From Paracoccus acridae (GTDB lineage Bacteria; Pseudomonadota; Alphaproteobacteria; Rhodobacterales; Rhodobacteraceae), in contig NZ_BMIV01000001.1 of the NCBI RefSeq assembly GCF_014642735.1, forward strand, positions 248,001 to 312,000: 64,000 nt of DNA, given 5' to 3'. This document shows, piece by piece, positions 48,040-57,969 of the stretch; positions within the stretch are counted from its first letter, which is position 1, and each line of letters opens with the position of its first letter. The notes beneath the pieces were generated by a model. The model did no database searches, was not told the origin of the DNA, and saw nothing but the letters and a program-made list of their open reading frames with translations. The translations under genes were made by a program, and so were the position numbers.

Positions 48040-48752
48040 TGGACGCGGCCCTGGCCCGGGCCTTCGAGGAGACCTGGCCCGCGGCGGAATACGCCGATGC
48101 CGGGGGTTTCCGCCTGGGCCGGGGCCTGGGTGCAGGCGGGCGGGTCAGTTCGGCCCGGGCGGTGGGCCCTTGGAAGCCGGACGACATCGCCGGGGTCGAG
48201 GCGATCCATCGCGGCTGGGACCAGCCCCCGATGTTCCGCGTCCTGGACGGGGATGCGGCCCTGATCGCCGCCCTGACGGCAGCCGGATACCGGCGCGAGA
48301 CGCCGACCGCGATCATGCAGGCACCGGTCGCCTTGCTGGCAGGCCAGACAATTCCTGTCCTGACCACCTTCGCGATCTGGCCGCCCCTGGCGATCCAGCG
48401 GGACATCTGGGGGGCGGGCAACATCGACCCGATGCGGCAGGCGGTCATGGACCGGGTGTCCGGTCCAAGGACCGCCATTCTGGGCCGCATCGACGACCGC
48501 GCGGCGGGCGCGGCCTTTGCCGCGATTGCGGCAGGGGTGGCGATGGTTCATGCGGTCGAGGTGCTGCCCGCCTTCCGCCGCCGCGGCCTTGCGGGCTGGA
48601 TGATGCGGCAGGTGGCCCAATGGGCAGCGAACCACGGGGCGACCCGGATCGGCCTGGCCGTCAGCCGGGCCAACGGCGGCGCCAGGGCCACTTATGACCG
48701 GCTGGGGTTCACCGAGGTCGCCGGATATGCCTATTACGCCAAGAACCTATAG
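48039..48752 (+). CDS. GNAT-family N-acetyltransferase
   Basis: 237 residues. The acetyl-CoA loop is in VEVLPAFRRRGLAGWMMRQV (about residues 176-195), and the final SRANGGARATYDRLGF is typical of GNAT proteins. The N-terminal half is a second, degenerate GNAT-like fold. Substrate unknown. The start overlaps the CinA-like gene. The stop overlaps the convergent CbiX-like gene by 6 bp. Confidence 0.82.
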   Translation: MDAALARAFEETWPAAEYADAGGFRLGRGLGAGGRVSSARAVGPWKPDDIAGVEAIHRGWDQPPMFRVLDGDAALIAALTAAGYRRETPTAIMQAPVALLAGQTIPVLTTFAIWPPLAIQRDIWGAGNIDPMRQAVMDRVSGPRTAILGRIDDRAAGAAFAAIAAGVAMVHAVEVLPAFRRRGLAGWMMRQVAQWAANHGATRIGLAVSRANGGARATYDRLGFTEVAGYAYYAKNL

Positions 48753-49442
48753 GGCGGCGCGGATGCTGGCGGCGATCAGCGCGGGCACCTGGGGCGCAAG
48801 GCCGATGGGGTCCAGGCGCGGGCCGGTGAAGCCCGCCTGATCCAGTGCCTCGGGCAGGTCGTCCAGCACATGTTCCGCCCGCAGCGCGAAGAAGGGCAGG
48901 CTGACCGCGCGGTCCAGCCCGCGCGCGGCATCGGCGATGAATGGTTCCTGTTCCACGAAGCCTGTGACGACGCGGGCGAAATGCGGCGCGATGGTTTCGG
49001 CCAGGGCGGTCGTGATGGTGAAGGACGCCTGAGAGCGTTGCGAGCCGTGCGCCGACAGCAGCAGGGTCGTGTCCTGCGGCGTCCATCCCTGTTCGGTTGC
49101 CGCAGCGTGGGCCTGTGCCACGATCAGGCCGGGCAGGGCCGGGTCGGTGCCGAAGGGGCGCAGCACCCGCGCCTTGCCTGCGCCGGCCTGGGCCAGCCTG
49201 CGGGGCAGTTCGCTGCGCGTGAACCAGCCTTCGGCCATGAACATCGGATAGATCAGGCAGTCGTCGTCGGCCGCCGCCGCCAGGGCGCCCGGCATCGCCA
49301 GCGTCGCGCCCACGACTTCGCAGCCGGGATCACAGGCGGCGACATGGGCGGCCAGATCCTCGATGGCCTGCTGCTGGGGGCCGGGATCGCCGGGCTGGCC
49401 GTGCGAGACGATGACGGCCTTGGAAACCATGGCGCGCGTCAT
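48747..49442 (-). CDS. CbiX/sirohydrochlorin chelatase-like protein
   Basis: 231 residues. IVSHGQPGDP at the start and LLLSAHGSQRSQASF in the middle carry the paired histidine motifs of CbiX-type chelatases, and the second half has a repeated DLPEALDQAGF arrangement. Such proteins insert cobalt, iron or nickel into tetrapyrroles. The start overlaps the DUF4202 gene by 4 bp. Metal specificity cannot be inferred. Confidence 0.75.
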   Translation of the reverse strand: MTRAMVSKAVIVSHGQPGDPGPQQQAIEDLAAHVAACDPGCEVVGATLAMPGALAAAADDDCLIYPMFMAEGWFTRSELPRRLAQAGAGKARVLRPFGTDPALPGLIVAQAHAAATEQGWTPQDTTLLLSAHGSQRSQASFTITTALAETIAPHFARVVTGFVEQEPFIADAARGLDRAVSLPFFALRAEHVLDDLPEALDQAGFTGPRLDPIGLAPQVPALIAASIRAAL

Positions 49443-50002
49443 TGGCGGAAATGCCGGGCCAGGGGCTCGGGCATCGGAAACTCCTCCAATGCCCGCGCGC
49501 GGCCTTCGGGGGACATCTTGGCGGCGGTCTTCTGGATGATGCGGTCCATCTTCTCGTCCGGGATGGCCGCCATGAAGTCGCCCAGATACCAGCGGATGAA
49601 GGTGAAGCAGATCACGTCCTCAAGCGCTTGCACCTGATCGTCGCGCTTGAGGCCCTGCTTGGTCAGCATCCTGCGGGCCTGGTCGATGTCGTCCTGGCTA
49701 TAGCCCGCATCCGCCATGATCCCCGCGATGCGGTCGGCATGGCGGCGGCCCTGTTCCTGGCGCCATTGCAGATAGCCCGCCCGGTCCATCGGATAGGCGT
49801 CGCGCGGCAAAAGCCAGCGTTCGATATGCTGCCCCCGGCAGGCGATGCGCAGCACCTCCGAAGCCTGGGGAAAGAGGTGCTGCTGTTGTTCCGTCATCCG
49901 CTGGCCGTAAAGCAGGTTGGCGGGCTGGCCGTCGTCGAGGTTCGGGTCCTGCGCATTGGCGGCGTCGATGGCCTGGAAGGCGTGGTCAAGGCGTGTGGTC
50001 AT
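49439..50002 (-). CDS. DUF4202 family protein
   Basis: 187 residues. ASEVLRIACRGQHIERWLLP and YPMDRAGYLQWRQEQGRRHA, then DDQVQALEDVICFTFIRWYL, fit DUF4202. The conserved histidines and acidic residues look like an HD-domain-type metal site, but the function is unknown. It is the first gene of a pair with the CbiX-like protein (4-bp overlap). The RBS is AAAGGAC. Confidence 0.8.
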   Translation of the reverse strand: MTTRLDHAFQAIDAANAQDPNLDDGQPANLLYGQRMTEQQQHLFPQASEVLRIACRGQHIERWLLPRDAYPMDRAGYLQWRQEQGRRHADRIAGIMADAGYSQDDIDQARRMLTKQGLKRDDQVQALEDVICFTFIRWYLGDFMAAIPDEKMDRIIQKTAAKMSPEGRARALEEFPMPEPLARHFRQ

Positions 50003-50068
50003 GGCGCGTCCTTTTTGCCGCAGTTTCACCTTCTGGCGCTGCGCTTCGCAAGCGGCTAGAGGAAGGAC

Positions 50069-50590
50069 ATGACCGGATGGACCGAATATATCGCCGCTTG
50101 GGCCTGTTTCCTGGGCGCCCACATGATCCCCGCGCTGCCGGGGCCGCGCGGCTGGCTGGTCGCCCGACTGGGGCGGCGGGGCTATCTGGCGGCCTTCAGC
50201 CTGCTGTCGATCGGGCTTCTGTACTGGCTGATCCTGGCTGCGGGACGCGCGCCCTATGTGCATCTGTGGGACCAGCCGGGCTGGAGCCGCTGGCTGGTCA
50301 ACATCGCCATGCCCGCCGCGATCCTGCTGGGGTCGCTTGCGGTCGGCATGTCGGGGCTGGTCGCGGCCTTGGCGCTGTGGGCGGGTTCGCATCTGGTCGC
50401 CAATGGCGATCTGGCCCATGCGGTCTTCTTCGGCGGGATGGGGGTCTTTGCCCTGTCGGGCGTGGCGCGGTCGGGGTTGCCAGGCGCGTTCCGCGTGACC
50501 TGGCAACGGCTGCTGCTGGCCGTGGTGATCTGGGCGGCGCTGTTGCACCTGCATCCGCTGGTGATCGGCGTGTCGCCGCTGCCTGCCTGA
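50069..50590 (+). CDS. NnrU-family membrane protein
   Basis: 173 residues with about five membrane segments. WACFLGAHMIPALPGPRGWL and LALWAGSHLVANGDLAHAVF are NnrU features, including the two histidines in segments that may bind heme or another cofactor. Relatives are needed for nitrite and nitric oxide respiration or carotenoid isomerisation (family-level knowledge). Divergent from the DUF4202 gene. Confidence 0.83.
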   Translation: MTGWTEYIAAWACFLGAHMIPALPGPRGWLVARLGRRGYLAAFSLLSIGLLYWLILAAGRAPYVHLWDQPGWSRWLVNIAMPAAILLGSLAVGMSGLVAALALWAGSHLVANGDLAHAVFFGGMGVFALSGVARSGLPGAFRVTWQRLLLAVVIWAALLHLHPLVIGVSPLPA

Positions 50591-50601
50591 CGGCAGGCAA
50601 A

Positions 50602-50657
50602 GGCCGGGGGCGTTTCGCCCCCCGGACCCCCCGAGGATATTTGATCCAAAGTGAAAT
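50602..50657 (-). repeat. Palindromic intergenic repeat, copy 2
   Basis: Inverted relative to the copy at 31161. It reads, on the minus strand, TTTCACTTTGGATCAAATAT, then a CCGGGGGGCG/CGCCCCCGG hairpin with a 3-base loop. Copy 2 lies between the convergent nnrU-like and FAD oxidoreductase genes. A further stem, GCCTGCC/GGCAGGC at about 50581-50598, overlaps the nnrU stop. Confidence 0.65.
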
Positions 50658-51685
50658 CAGGCCAGGCGAAAGCCGTCGGGGATGGCGTCATGGCCGTCCA
50701 GGATCAGGTCGGCCATCACCTGCGCGATCTTGGGCGCCATGCCGAAGCCGATCTTGAAGCCGCCATTGGCGACGAAATGGCCGGGGCGGCCCGGCCAAGG
50801 GCCAAGGATCGGAGCGCGGCTGCGCGCGCGAGGGCGGGCGCCCGCCCAGCGGTCGATCACCGGGGCGTCGCGCAGTTGCGGGCAGATCGCGCGGGCCTTG
50901 GCGACCAGGGCGTCGATCCGGTCGTCAGGGTCCAGGTGGTCATAGTCGTTTTCCGATGTCGAGCCGACCGCCACCGTGCCATCCGCGTGGGGCACGATGT
51001 GCAGGGTTTCGGCAAAGACCTGCGGTGCATCCGGCACAGCGTATCGCAGCAGCGCCGACTGGCCCTTGACGCCCTTGCCGATCGGGCGGCCCAGGTCGCG
51101 CGACAGATCCGCAAGCCCCGGCGTGCCGGTCGCCCAGAGGACCGGACCGGCCGGGTCACCGGGGGCCTGGCCCTCGACGATCTCTCCGCCCCGGTTGCGG
51201 ATCGCCTGGGCAAGCGCGGCTCCGGCGGCGCGGGGCGCAAGGCGCGCGGTCAGCCGGTCGAACAGCCAGAGGCCCGAGGGGCTGTCGGGCACCAGGTTGC
51301 CCGCCGGGGCCTTGGTCAGGTGCATCGCGCAGTTCGCGGGCCAGCGGTCCGTCGCAGCGGCGATGCGGCCGGCCAGGCGGTCTGCGGCGGCGGCATCGGC
51401 CAAGGGTTGCAGCCGGCCGGTGCGGGCAAAGCCGGTGGGCAGGCCAGCGGCTTCCCCGACCCCTGCCCAGAAGGTGGGGGCCATCAGCAGGCTGTCCAGT
51501 TGGAAGGCCTTCTTGGGATTCCAGTTCTCGGGCGCGTGGGGGGCAAGCGCGCCCACATGGCCGCCCGATGATCCGGCGCCGATCCGCGCGGCCTCGATCA
51601 GCCGGACGCTTGCGCCGCGCCGGGTCATCTCCCAGGCGCAGCAAAGGCCGAAGATGCCGCCGCCGATGATCGTGACGCTTGTCAA
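50657..51685 (-). CDS. FAD-dependent oxidoreductase, possible MnmC(o) half
   Basis: 342 residues with a TTG start at 51685 (AAAGGGAC upstream). VTIIGGGIFGLCCAWEMTRR is the FAD dinucleotide loop and VGSTSENDYD the second flavin contact. It is DadA/glycine-oxidase-like. Divergent by only 28 bp from mnmD, the methyltransferase half of MnmC. The oxidoreductase half of MnmC cleaves carboxymethylaminomethyl-uridine in tRNA, so this gene is a good candidate. D-amino-acid or glycine oxidase is the alternative. Confidence 0.75.
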   Translation of the reverse strand: MTSVTIIGGGIFGLCCAWEMTRRGASVRLIEAARIGAGSSGGHVGALAPHAPENWNPKKAFQLDSLLMAPTFWAGVGEAAGLPTGFARTGRLQPLADAAAADRLAGRIAAATDRWPANCAMHLTKAPAGNLVPDSPSGLWLFDRLTARLAPRAAGAALAQAIRNRGGEIVEGQAPGDPAGPVLWATGTPGLADLSRDLGRPIGKGVKGQSALLRYAVPDAPQVFAETLHIVPHADGTVAVGSTSENDYDHLDPDDRIDALVAKARAICPQLRDAPVIDRWAGARPRARSRAPILGPWPGRPGHFVANGGFKIGFGMAPKIAQVMADLILDGHDAIPDGFRLA

Positions 51686-51713
51686 GACATGTCCCTTTCC
51701 CCTAGCTGCGGGC

Positions 51714-52385
51714 ATGAGCGCGTTATCCGATCCCGACCCCGCCCGCCACCCGCAGCTTGACTGGCGCGAGGGCGGCATCCCCGTGTCCACCCGTTTCGAC
51801 GACCCCTATTTCAGCCTTGCGGGCGGGCTGGCGGAAACGCGGCATGTCTTTCTGGACGGCAACGAGTTGCCCGGGCGGCTGCGGCCGGGCTTTCACGTCG
51901 CGGAACTGGGCTTCGGGACCGGGTTGAACTGCCTGGCCCTGGCGCAGGTGGCGACAGTCCCCGTGGTGATGACCAGTTTCGAGGCCTGGCCCATGAGCAT
52001 CGCGCAGCTTGAACAGGCCCATGCCGCCTTTCCCGAACTGGCGGACCTTGCTGCCCGGCTTCGCGCAGGCTGGGGGTCCGATGAGATCCAGGTGGGCCAG
52101 GTCCGGTTGCGGCTGGTGATCGGGGATGTCGCGCAGACCTTGCCCGGCTGGCAGGGCAGGGCGGATGCCTGGTTCCTGGACGGCTTTTCCCCCGCCAAGA
52201 ACCCCGAGATGTGGGGGGACGAGATCATGGCCCATGTCGGGCGCTGCACCGCGCCGGGGGGCAGCTTTGCGACCTATACGGCGGCGGGTGGGGTGCGGCG
52301 GGCGCTGACCGATGCCGGTTTCCGGGTGGAACGCCGCCCCGGCTTTGGCCGCAAGCGCCACATGAGCGTGGGTGTCAGGCCCTAG
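51714..52385 (+). CDS. mnmD: tRNA (mnm5s2U34) methyltransferase MnmD
   Basis: 223 residues. FDDPYFSLAGGLAETRHVFL, VAELGFGTGLNCLALAQV (SAM loop) and DAWFLDGFSPAKNPEMW are the MnmC N-terminal (DUF752) features. It completes 5-methylaminomethyl-2-thiouridine in the wobble position of tRNA. In E. coli it is fused to an oxidase; here it is stand-alone. Its stop overlaps the convergent rhomboid gene. Confidence 0.9.
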   Translation: MSALSDPDPARHPQLDWREGGIPVSTRFDDPYFSLAGGLAETRHVFLDGNELPGRLRPGFHVAELGFGTGLNCLALAQVATVPVVMTSFEAWPMSIAQLEQAHAAFPELADLAARLRAGWGSDEIQVGQVRLRLVIGDVAQTLPGWQGRADAWFLDGFSPAKNPEMWGDEIMAHVGRCTAPGGSFATYTAAGGVRRALTDAGFRVERRPGFGRKRHMSVGVRP

Positions 52386-53107
52386 CGGCCCACGCGCGGG
52401 ATGCGGGTGGGGGCATAGACCACCTCGGGGTGCGGCGGGTGGCCGTGGGTGCGTGCCCAGAAGGCCCGTCCGCCAAGGCGCAGGAAGTGCGGCAGGGCCA
52501 GAACGACCCCCGCCAGAAAGCCCCCGGCATGGGCCCAATAGGCGACGCCGCCCCCGGCGGTGGGGGTGGTGTAGCCGCCGAAGACCTGGATCGCCAGCCA
52601 GACGCCCAGGACGATCCAGGCGGGCAGGGTGAAGACCTTGAAGAAGATGATGAAGATCGCAAGGATATCGACCTTGGCGCGGGGAAACAGCAGCAGATAG
52701 CCGCCCATCACGCCCGCGATGGCGCCCGATGCCCCGACCATGGGGATGGTCGAGAACGGGTCCGCCGCAATCTGGGCCGTAGCCGCCACCAGCCCGGCCA
52801 GCAGATAGAAGACCAGAAAGCCAAGGCGGCCAAGCTGTTCTTCCAGGTTGTCGCCGAAGATGTACAGAAACAGAAGGTTGCCGACCAGGTGCATGATCCC
52901 GCCATGCAGGAACATGTGGGTCACCAGCCCCCACAGCAGTTCCCCATTGACCACCGCCAAGGGATAAAGCGCCAGCCGCACCCACAGCCATTCGCCCCCC
53001 GCCACCATCGGCAGGGTGGACAGATACAGGATGATGTTGGCCGCGATCAGCCCATAGGTGATCCAGGGCCTTTGTTCCGACGGGTTGTGGTCCCGGATCG
53101 GAAACAC
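52382..53107 (-). CDS. Rhomboid-family intramembrane serine protease
   Basis: 241 residues with six predicted membrane segments. Catalytic Ser127 in GASGAIAGV and His193 in AHAGGFLAG; the L1 loop region is WGLVTHMFLHGGIMHLVGNL. Expected to cleave membrane proteins inside the bilayer. Substrate unknown. Starts 4 bp after the META lipoprotein stop, so the two are co-transcribed. Confidence 0.88.
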   Translation of the reverse strand: MFPIRDHNPSEQRPWITYGLIAANIILYLSTLPMVAGGEWLWVRLALYPLAVVNGELLWGLVTHMFLHGGIMHLVGNLLFLYIFGDNLEEQLGRLGFLVFYLLAGLVAATAQIAADPFSTIPMVGASGAIAGVMGGYLLLFPRAKVDILAIFIIFFKVFTLPAWIVLGVWLAIQVFGGYTTPTAGGGVAYWAHAGGFLAGVVLALPHFLRLGGRAFWARTHGHPPHPEVVYAPTRIPRVGR

Positions 53108-53111
53108 CGGG

Positions 53112-53534
53112 CTATTGCCCCTCGGACCGGGCCAGGGCGATGCGTTCGCGTCCCTCGGGGTCGGTCAGGGCGAGGCCGTCGCCAGTGCGGCGGGCGGCCG
53201 TGATGCTGCCCATGGCATTGCCGAAGCGAACCTCGGCCATGTTGCGGTCCTGTTCGGCGCAGGCCATGCGGGTCATGACCATGCCGCTGACGCCCATGGC
53301 GCCACCGTTTTCGGTCAACTGGCCGCTGTAGCGGTTGCAGGGCGCGCGCCCGGTGACGCGGCCGCCTTCGCCCACCTCCAGCGTGACGCCGGCGGGGGCG
53401 GGGGCGCCGTCGATGCGGGTGACCACATAGCTGTCGCCGGGACGCAGCATGGCGACCGACCGTTCGCCCGCGTCCTGGCAGGCGGCAAGGCTGGCCATGG
53501 CGGCAAGCAGGGCAAGGGGGCGGGTGATCGTCAT
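53112..53534 (-). CDS. META-domain (HslJ-like) lipoprotein
   Basis: 140 residues. Lipobox LAAC with Cys at about residue 19. PCNRYSGQLTENGGAMGVSG and MTRMACAEQ are META domain signatures. HslJ-like proteins are associated with envelope or heat-stress functions; the specific role is unknown. First of a two-gene operon with the rhomboid protease. Confidence 0.82.
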   Translation of the reverse strand: MTITRPLALLAAMASLAACQDAGERSVAMLRPGDSYVVTRIDGAPAPAGVTLEVGEGGRVTGRAPCNRYSGQLTENGGAMGVSGMVMTRMACAEQDRNMAEVRFGNAMGSITAARRTGDGLALTDPEGRERIALARSEGQ

Positions 53535-53656
53535 GCGGTCCTCGGGCAGCGTGCAGGGCCAGCATCGCCCGCCCCGCCGCCCGGCGCAAGGGCGGGCCTG
53601 TTCGGGGCAGGAATGCTGCGCTAGCATCCGCCAAACCCGAAGGGAGAGCGATTCCG

Positions 53657-54925
53657 ATGACGACCATGACCGACCGCAAGAACGCCGCCATTTCGCGCGG
53701 CGTGGGCATGACTACCCAGATCTATGCCGAACGGGCCGAGAATGCCGAGATCTGGGACAAGGACGGCAACCGCTATATCGACTTTGCCGCCGGGATCGCG
53801 GTCGTGAACACCGGCCACCGCCATCCCAAGGTCATCGAGGCCGTGAAGGCGCAGCTGGACCGCTTTACCCATACCTGCCACCAGGTCGTGCCTTATGAAA
53901 ACTATGTCGCGCTGGCGGAACGGCTGAACAGCCTGGTTCCCGGCGATTTCGACAAGAAAACGATCTTCGCCACCACCGGCGCCGAGGCGGTGGAAAACGC
54001 CATCAAGATCGCCCGCCATTATACCGGCCGCCCCGGCATCGTCAGCTTTGCGGGCGGGTTCCATGGGCGGACCTTCATGGGCATGGCGCTGACCGGCAAG
54101 GTCCAGCCCTACAAGGCGGGCTTCGGGCCGATGATGCCCGATGTCTGGCACCTTCCGTTCCCGAACCCCTTGCACGGTGTTTCCAAGGAGGATGCGCTGA
54201 AGGCGCTGCAGCAACTGTTCAAGGCCGACCTGGAACCCGCCCGCGTGGCCGCCATCATCGTGGAACCCGTGCAAGGCGAGGGCGGCTTCTACGAGGTGCC
54301 GCAGGGTTTCATGGCGGAACTGCGTGCGCTGTGCGACCACCACGTGATGCTGCTGATCGCGGACGAGGTGCAGACCGGTTTCGCCCGTACCGGCAAGCTG
54401 TTCGCGATGGAACATCACGGCGTCGCGGCCGACCTGGTGACCATGGCCAAGGGCCTGGGCGGCGGCCTGCCGATCAGCGCCGTCACGGGGCGGGCCGAGG
54501 TGATGGACAGCCCCCATCCCGGCGGCCTTGGCGGCACCTATGCAGGCAATCCGCTTGGCGTTGCCGCCGCCCATGCCGTTCTGGACGTGATCGAGGAAGA
54601 AGGCCTTTGCGACCGCGCCACCCGCCTGGGCCAGCGCCTGAAGCAGCGTCTGGCCGCCGCGCGCGACCGGATCCCGCAGATCGCCGACATCCGCGGCCCC
54701 GGCTTCATGAACGCGGTCGAATTCAACCTGCCCGGCAGCGGCAGTCCCAACCCCGACTTCACCAACAAGGTGCGAGAGGAGGCGCTTAAGCGAGGCCTGA
54801 TCCTGCTGACCTGCGGCGTCTATGGCAACGTGGTGCGCTTCCTGGCGCCCCTGACCATCCCGGACGCGGTGTTCGAGGAGGCGCTGGATATTCTGGACGA
54901 AAGCCTGCTGGCCGCAAGGGGGTAG
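53657..54925 (+). CDS. gabT: 4-aminobutyrate aminotransferase
   Basis: 422 residues. PLP lysine at Lys265 in TMAKGLGGGLPISAV. FATTGAEAVENAIKIARHYT and IVEPVQGEGGFYEVP are class III aminotransferase motifs in the GabT form. It transfers the amino group of GABA (or 5-aminovalerate) to 2-oxoglutarate. AGGGAGAG sits 8 bp before the ATG. No succinate-semialdehyde dehydrogenase gene is adjacent. Confidence 0.9.
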   Translation: MTTMTDRKNAAISRGVGMTTQIYAERAENAEIWDKDGNRYIDFAAGIAVVNTGHRHPKVIEAVKAQLDRFTHTCHQVVPYENYVALAERLNSLVPGDFDKKTIFATTGAEAVENAIKIARHYTGRPGIVSFAGGFHGRTFMGMALTGKVQPYKAGFGPMMPDVWHLPFPNPLHGVSKEDALKALQQLFKADLEPARVAAIIVEPVQGEGGFYEVPQGFMAELRALCDHHVMLLIADEVQTGFARTGKLFAMEHHGVAADLVTMAKGLGGGLPISAVTGRAEVMDSPHPGGLGGTYAGNPLGVAAAHAVLDVIEEEGLCDRATRLGQRLKQRLAAARDRIPQIADIRGPGFMNAVEFNLPGSGSPNPDFTNKVREEALKRGLILLTCGVYGNVVRFLAPLTIPDAVFEEALDILDESLLAARG

Positions 54926-54940
54926 GGCATGGACGCCGGG

Positions 54941-54956
54941 CCTGTCGAAACAGGCA
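54941..54956 (+). terminator. Hairpin after gabT
   Basis: GCCTGT-CGAA-ACAGGC forms a perfect 6-bp stem with a tetraloop, extendable by flanking GG and, after one bulged A, CC. It is followed by CTTGCTTTCG, only partly T-rich. Probably ends the gabT transcript in the 200-bp gap before the next gene. Confidence 0.5.
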
Positions 54957-55125
54957 GGCCCTTGCTTTCGCCAGCCAAAGACCAGTCCCTGCAAAACACC
55001 CCCGGCACCCTTGCTGGCCCGGCGTCGCCGATTACATGCAAGGGGCCGATGGATTTTCGCCTTGTTCTTGACCAAGGACGATTGTCTTTAGGGGCGCAGC
55101 CCGATCAGGAATTCAAGGAACGGCC

Positions 55126-55707
55126 ATGGCGGAACGCAAATGCATCGGGGTTATCCTGGGGTCGATCCGGGAAGGGCGCATCAACGACCGCGTGGCATAT
55201 TGGGTGATCCGCCAACTGGAAATCCACGGCTTCGCCACGCGCACCATCGACCCCGCCGATCCCGACCTGCTGCCGGTGCAGATGGGGGACGGGGCGGCGA
55301 TCAGGCGCCTGCGCGACCGGATGGCCGACCTTGACGGCTTCGTCATCGTGACGCCCGAATACAACCACGCCGAACCCGGCCACCTGAAGACGCTGATCGA
55401 CAGCGTCACCGCCGAATGGTGGGGGCGGCCCGTGGGGCTGATCGGCTATGGCGGCCTTTCGGGCGGGTTGCGGGCGCTTGAGGCCTTGCGGATCATCCTG
55501 GCGGAACTGCATACCGTCACGCTGCGCGACACGGTCAGCTTCGCCTCGCCCTGGCGGAAATTCGACGAACTGGGGCACATGACCGATCCCAACGACGCCG
55601 CCGCGGCCGAGGCGGCAATGGCGGTCTTTGCGCATCGGCTGGACTGGTGGGTCGAGGCCCTGGCGAATGCGCGCCACGCGCGCCCCTATCACCCCGAGGA
55701 CGAGTGA
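55126..55707 (+). CDS. NAD(P)H-dependent FMN reductase family protein
   Basis: 193 residues. The N-terminal loop GVILGSIREGRINDRV and FVIVTPEYNHAEPGHLKTLI are the flavin and nicotinamide sites of the ArsH/azoreductase-like FMN reductase family. It may reduce FMN, quinones or chromate. AAGGAACGG precedes the ATG. It is 12 bp before the ABC exporter genes, so they may be co-transcribed. Confidence 0.85.
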   Translation: MAERKCIGVILGSIREGRINDRVAYWVIRQLEIHGFATRTIDPADPDLLPVQMGDGAAIRRLRDRMADLDGFVIVTPEYNHAEPGHLKTLIDSVTAEWWGRPVGLIGYGGLSGGLRALEALRIILAELHTVTLRDTVSFASPWRKFDELGHMTDPNDAAAAEAAMAVFAHRLDWWVEALANARHARPYHPEDE

Positions 55708-55719
55708 AAGGACAAGACG

Positions 55720-56657
<938 letters not shown>

Positions 56658-56661
<4 letters not shown>

Positions 56662-57428
56662 GCGGTGTCAACTGGCCCGGCGTCTGGGCGATCTTTCATC
56701 ACGAGATGATGCGGTTCTTCCGCACGGTCATGCAGTCGCTGCTGTCGCCGGTCGTGTCCACGGTGCTTTACTTCGTGGTCTTCGGCGCCGCCATCGGCGG
56801 GCGCATCCAGTCGGTCGAGGGCGTGGAATACGGCGCCTTCATCGTGCCCGGACTGATGATGCTGACGATCCTTCAGCAGTCGGTCAGCAATGCCAGCTTC
56901 GGCATCTATTTCCCCAAGTTCAGCGGCACGATCTATGAATACCTGGTGTCCCCCGTGGGCTGGATCGAGGTGACGCTGGGCTTTGTCGGTGCAGCGGCGA
57001 TGAAGGCCGTGCTGATCGCCCTGGTGATCCTGCTGACCAGTTTCTTCTTCGTGGGGGTCCACATCCTGCACCCGTTCTGGATGCTGGCCTTCCTGATCCT
57101 GACGGCCACGGGCTTCAGCCTGCTGGGCTTCATCATCGGCCTATGGGCGAAGAGCTTCGAGCAGTTGCAGATCGTGCCGATGATGGTGATCACGCCCTTG
57201 GTGTTTCTGGGCGGCGCGTTCTATTCGGCGGACATGCTGCCGCCATTCTGGGAAGGCGTCGCCAAGCTGAACCCGGTCCTTTACCTCGTGTCGGGCTTTC
57301 GCTGGTCGTTCTTCGGCCTTGCGGACGTGCCGGTGGGCGTGTCCCTGGTGGCGGTCAGCCTGATGATCGCGGTCTGCTGCCTGGCGATCCGCTGGATCTT
57401 TGCGACCGGCTGGCGGCTGCGCGAGTGA
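56658..57428 (+). CDS. ABC-2 exporter permease subunit
   Basis: 256 residues with six hydrophobic segments. [20 protein letters not shown] and [20 protein letters not shown], then [13 protein letters not shown], are ABC-2 type (YadH-like) motifs. Start overlaps the ATPase gene. The last 288 bp are also covered by an opposite-strand open frame. Confidence 0.9.
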
Positions 57429-57890
57429 GCCGGTCTGCTGGCCCCGACAGATCTTGGCCTGCGGATCCAGCCTGACATATTGCTGGGCGGTGATCACCTG
57501 CATCTCCAGTGACCGGTTCCAGCCCCCGAACCAGCGGTCGCGGATGCCGCCGCGATAGTAGTTGCCCATGATCTCGTCCACCAGCGGCGGGATGATCTGG
57601 GTGTTCGGAATGCGCGGGGCGTGAAAGCCGATCCGCGACATTCCCCCAAGGCAGGAATTGGGCAGCGTCGTCAGGATCGTGCAGGCCGATCGGCAATAAC
57701 CCCGGATGCGGACCGTCTTGCCCGATTGGGCCAGCCTTTCGCGCAGTTGCACCATCTGCAGCACATTGCCGCCGCGGTGGTTCACCACGTCGATGAAGCG
57801 GCCGCGCTCGACGATGTCGGCTTGGGAAGCGGCGGGGATTGCGGCGCTCAGCGCGGCAGCCAGGGTCAGGATCAGGCGAAATCGTGTCAT
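57141..57890 (-). CDS. Exported protein with a read-through C-terminus antisense to the exporter gene
   Basis: The clear part is residues 1-153 (57890 to about 57432): signal peptide ending ASQA, then a domain with [20 protein letters not shown] and [13 protein letters not shown], ending near [11 protein letters not shown]. It resembles ClpP-like periplasmic proteins (serine in SAC, histidine in GFHAP), a weak match. No stop occurs there, and the frame continues 95 residues antisense to the permease gene (charge-rich, histidine-repeat-like), so the tail is probably a lost-stop artefact or a genuine overlap. Total 249 residues. Confidence 0.6.
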   Translation of the reverse strand: MTRFRLILTLAAALSAAIPAASQADIVERGRFIDVVNHRGGNVLQMVQLRERLAQSGKTVRIRGYCRSACTILTTLPNSCLGGMSRIGFHAPRIPNTQIIPPLVDEIMGNYYRGGIRDRWFGGWNRSLEMQVITAQQYVRLDPQAKICRGQQTGSLAQPPAGRKDPADRQAADRDHQADRHQGHAHRHVRKAEERPAKARHEVKDRVQLGDAFPEWRQHVRRIERAAQKHQGRDHHHRHDLQLLEALRP

Positions 57891-57969
57891 GGGGCCATCT
57901 TGCCGATTGATCGCGCAAGGGAAAATCACGTTCTGGCGACGGTCCTGCCCCTTGCACGCCGACCCAACG

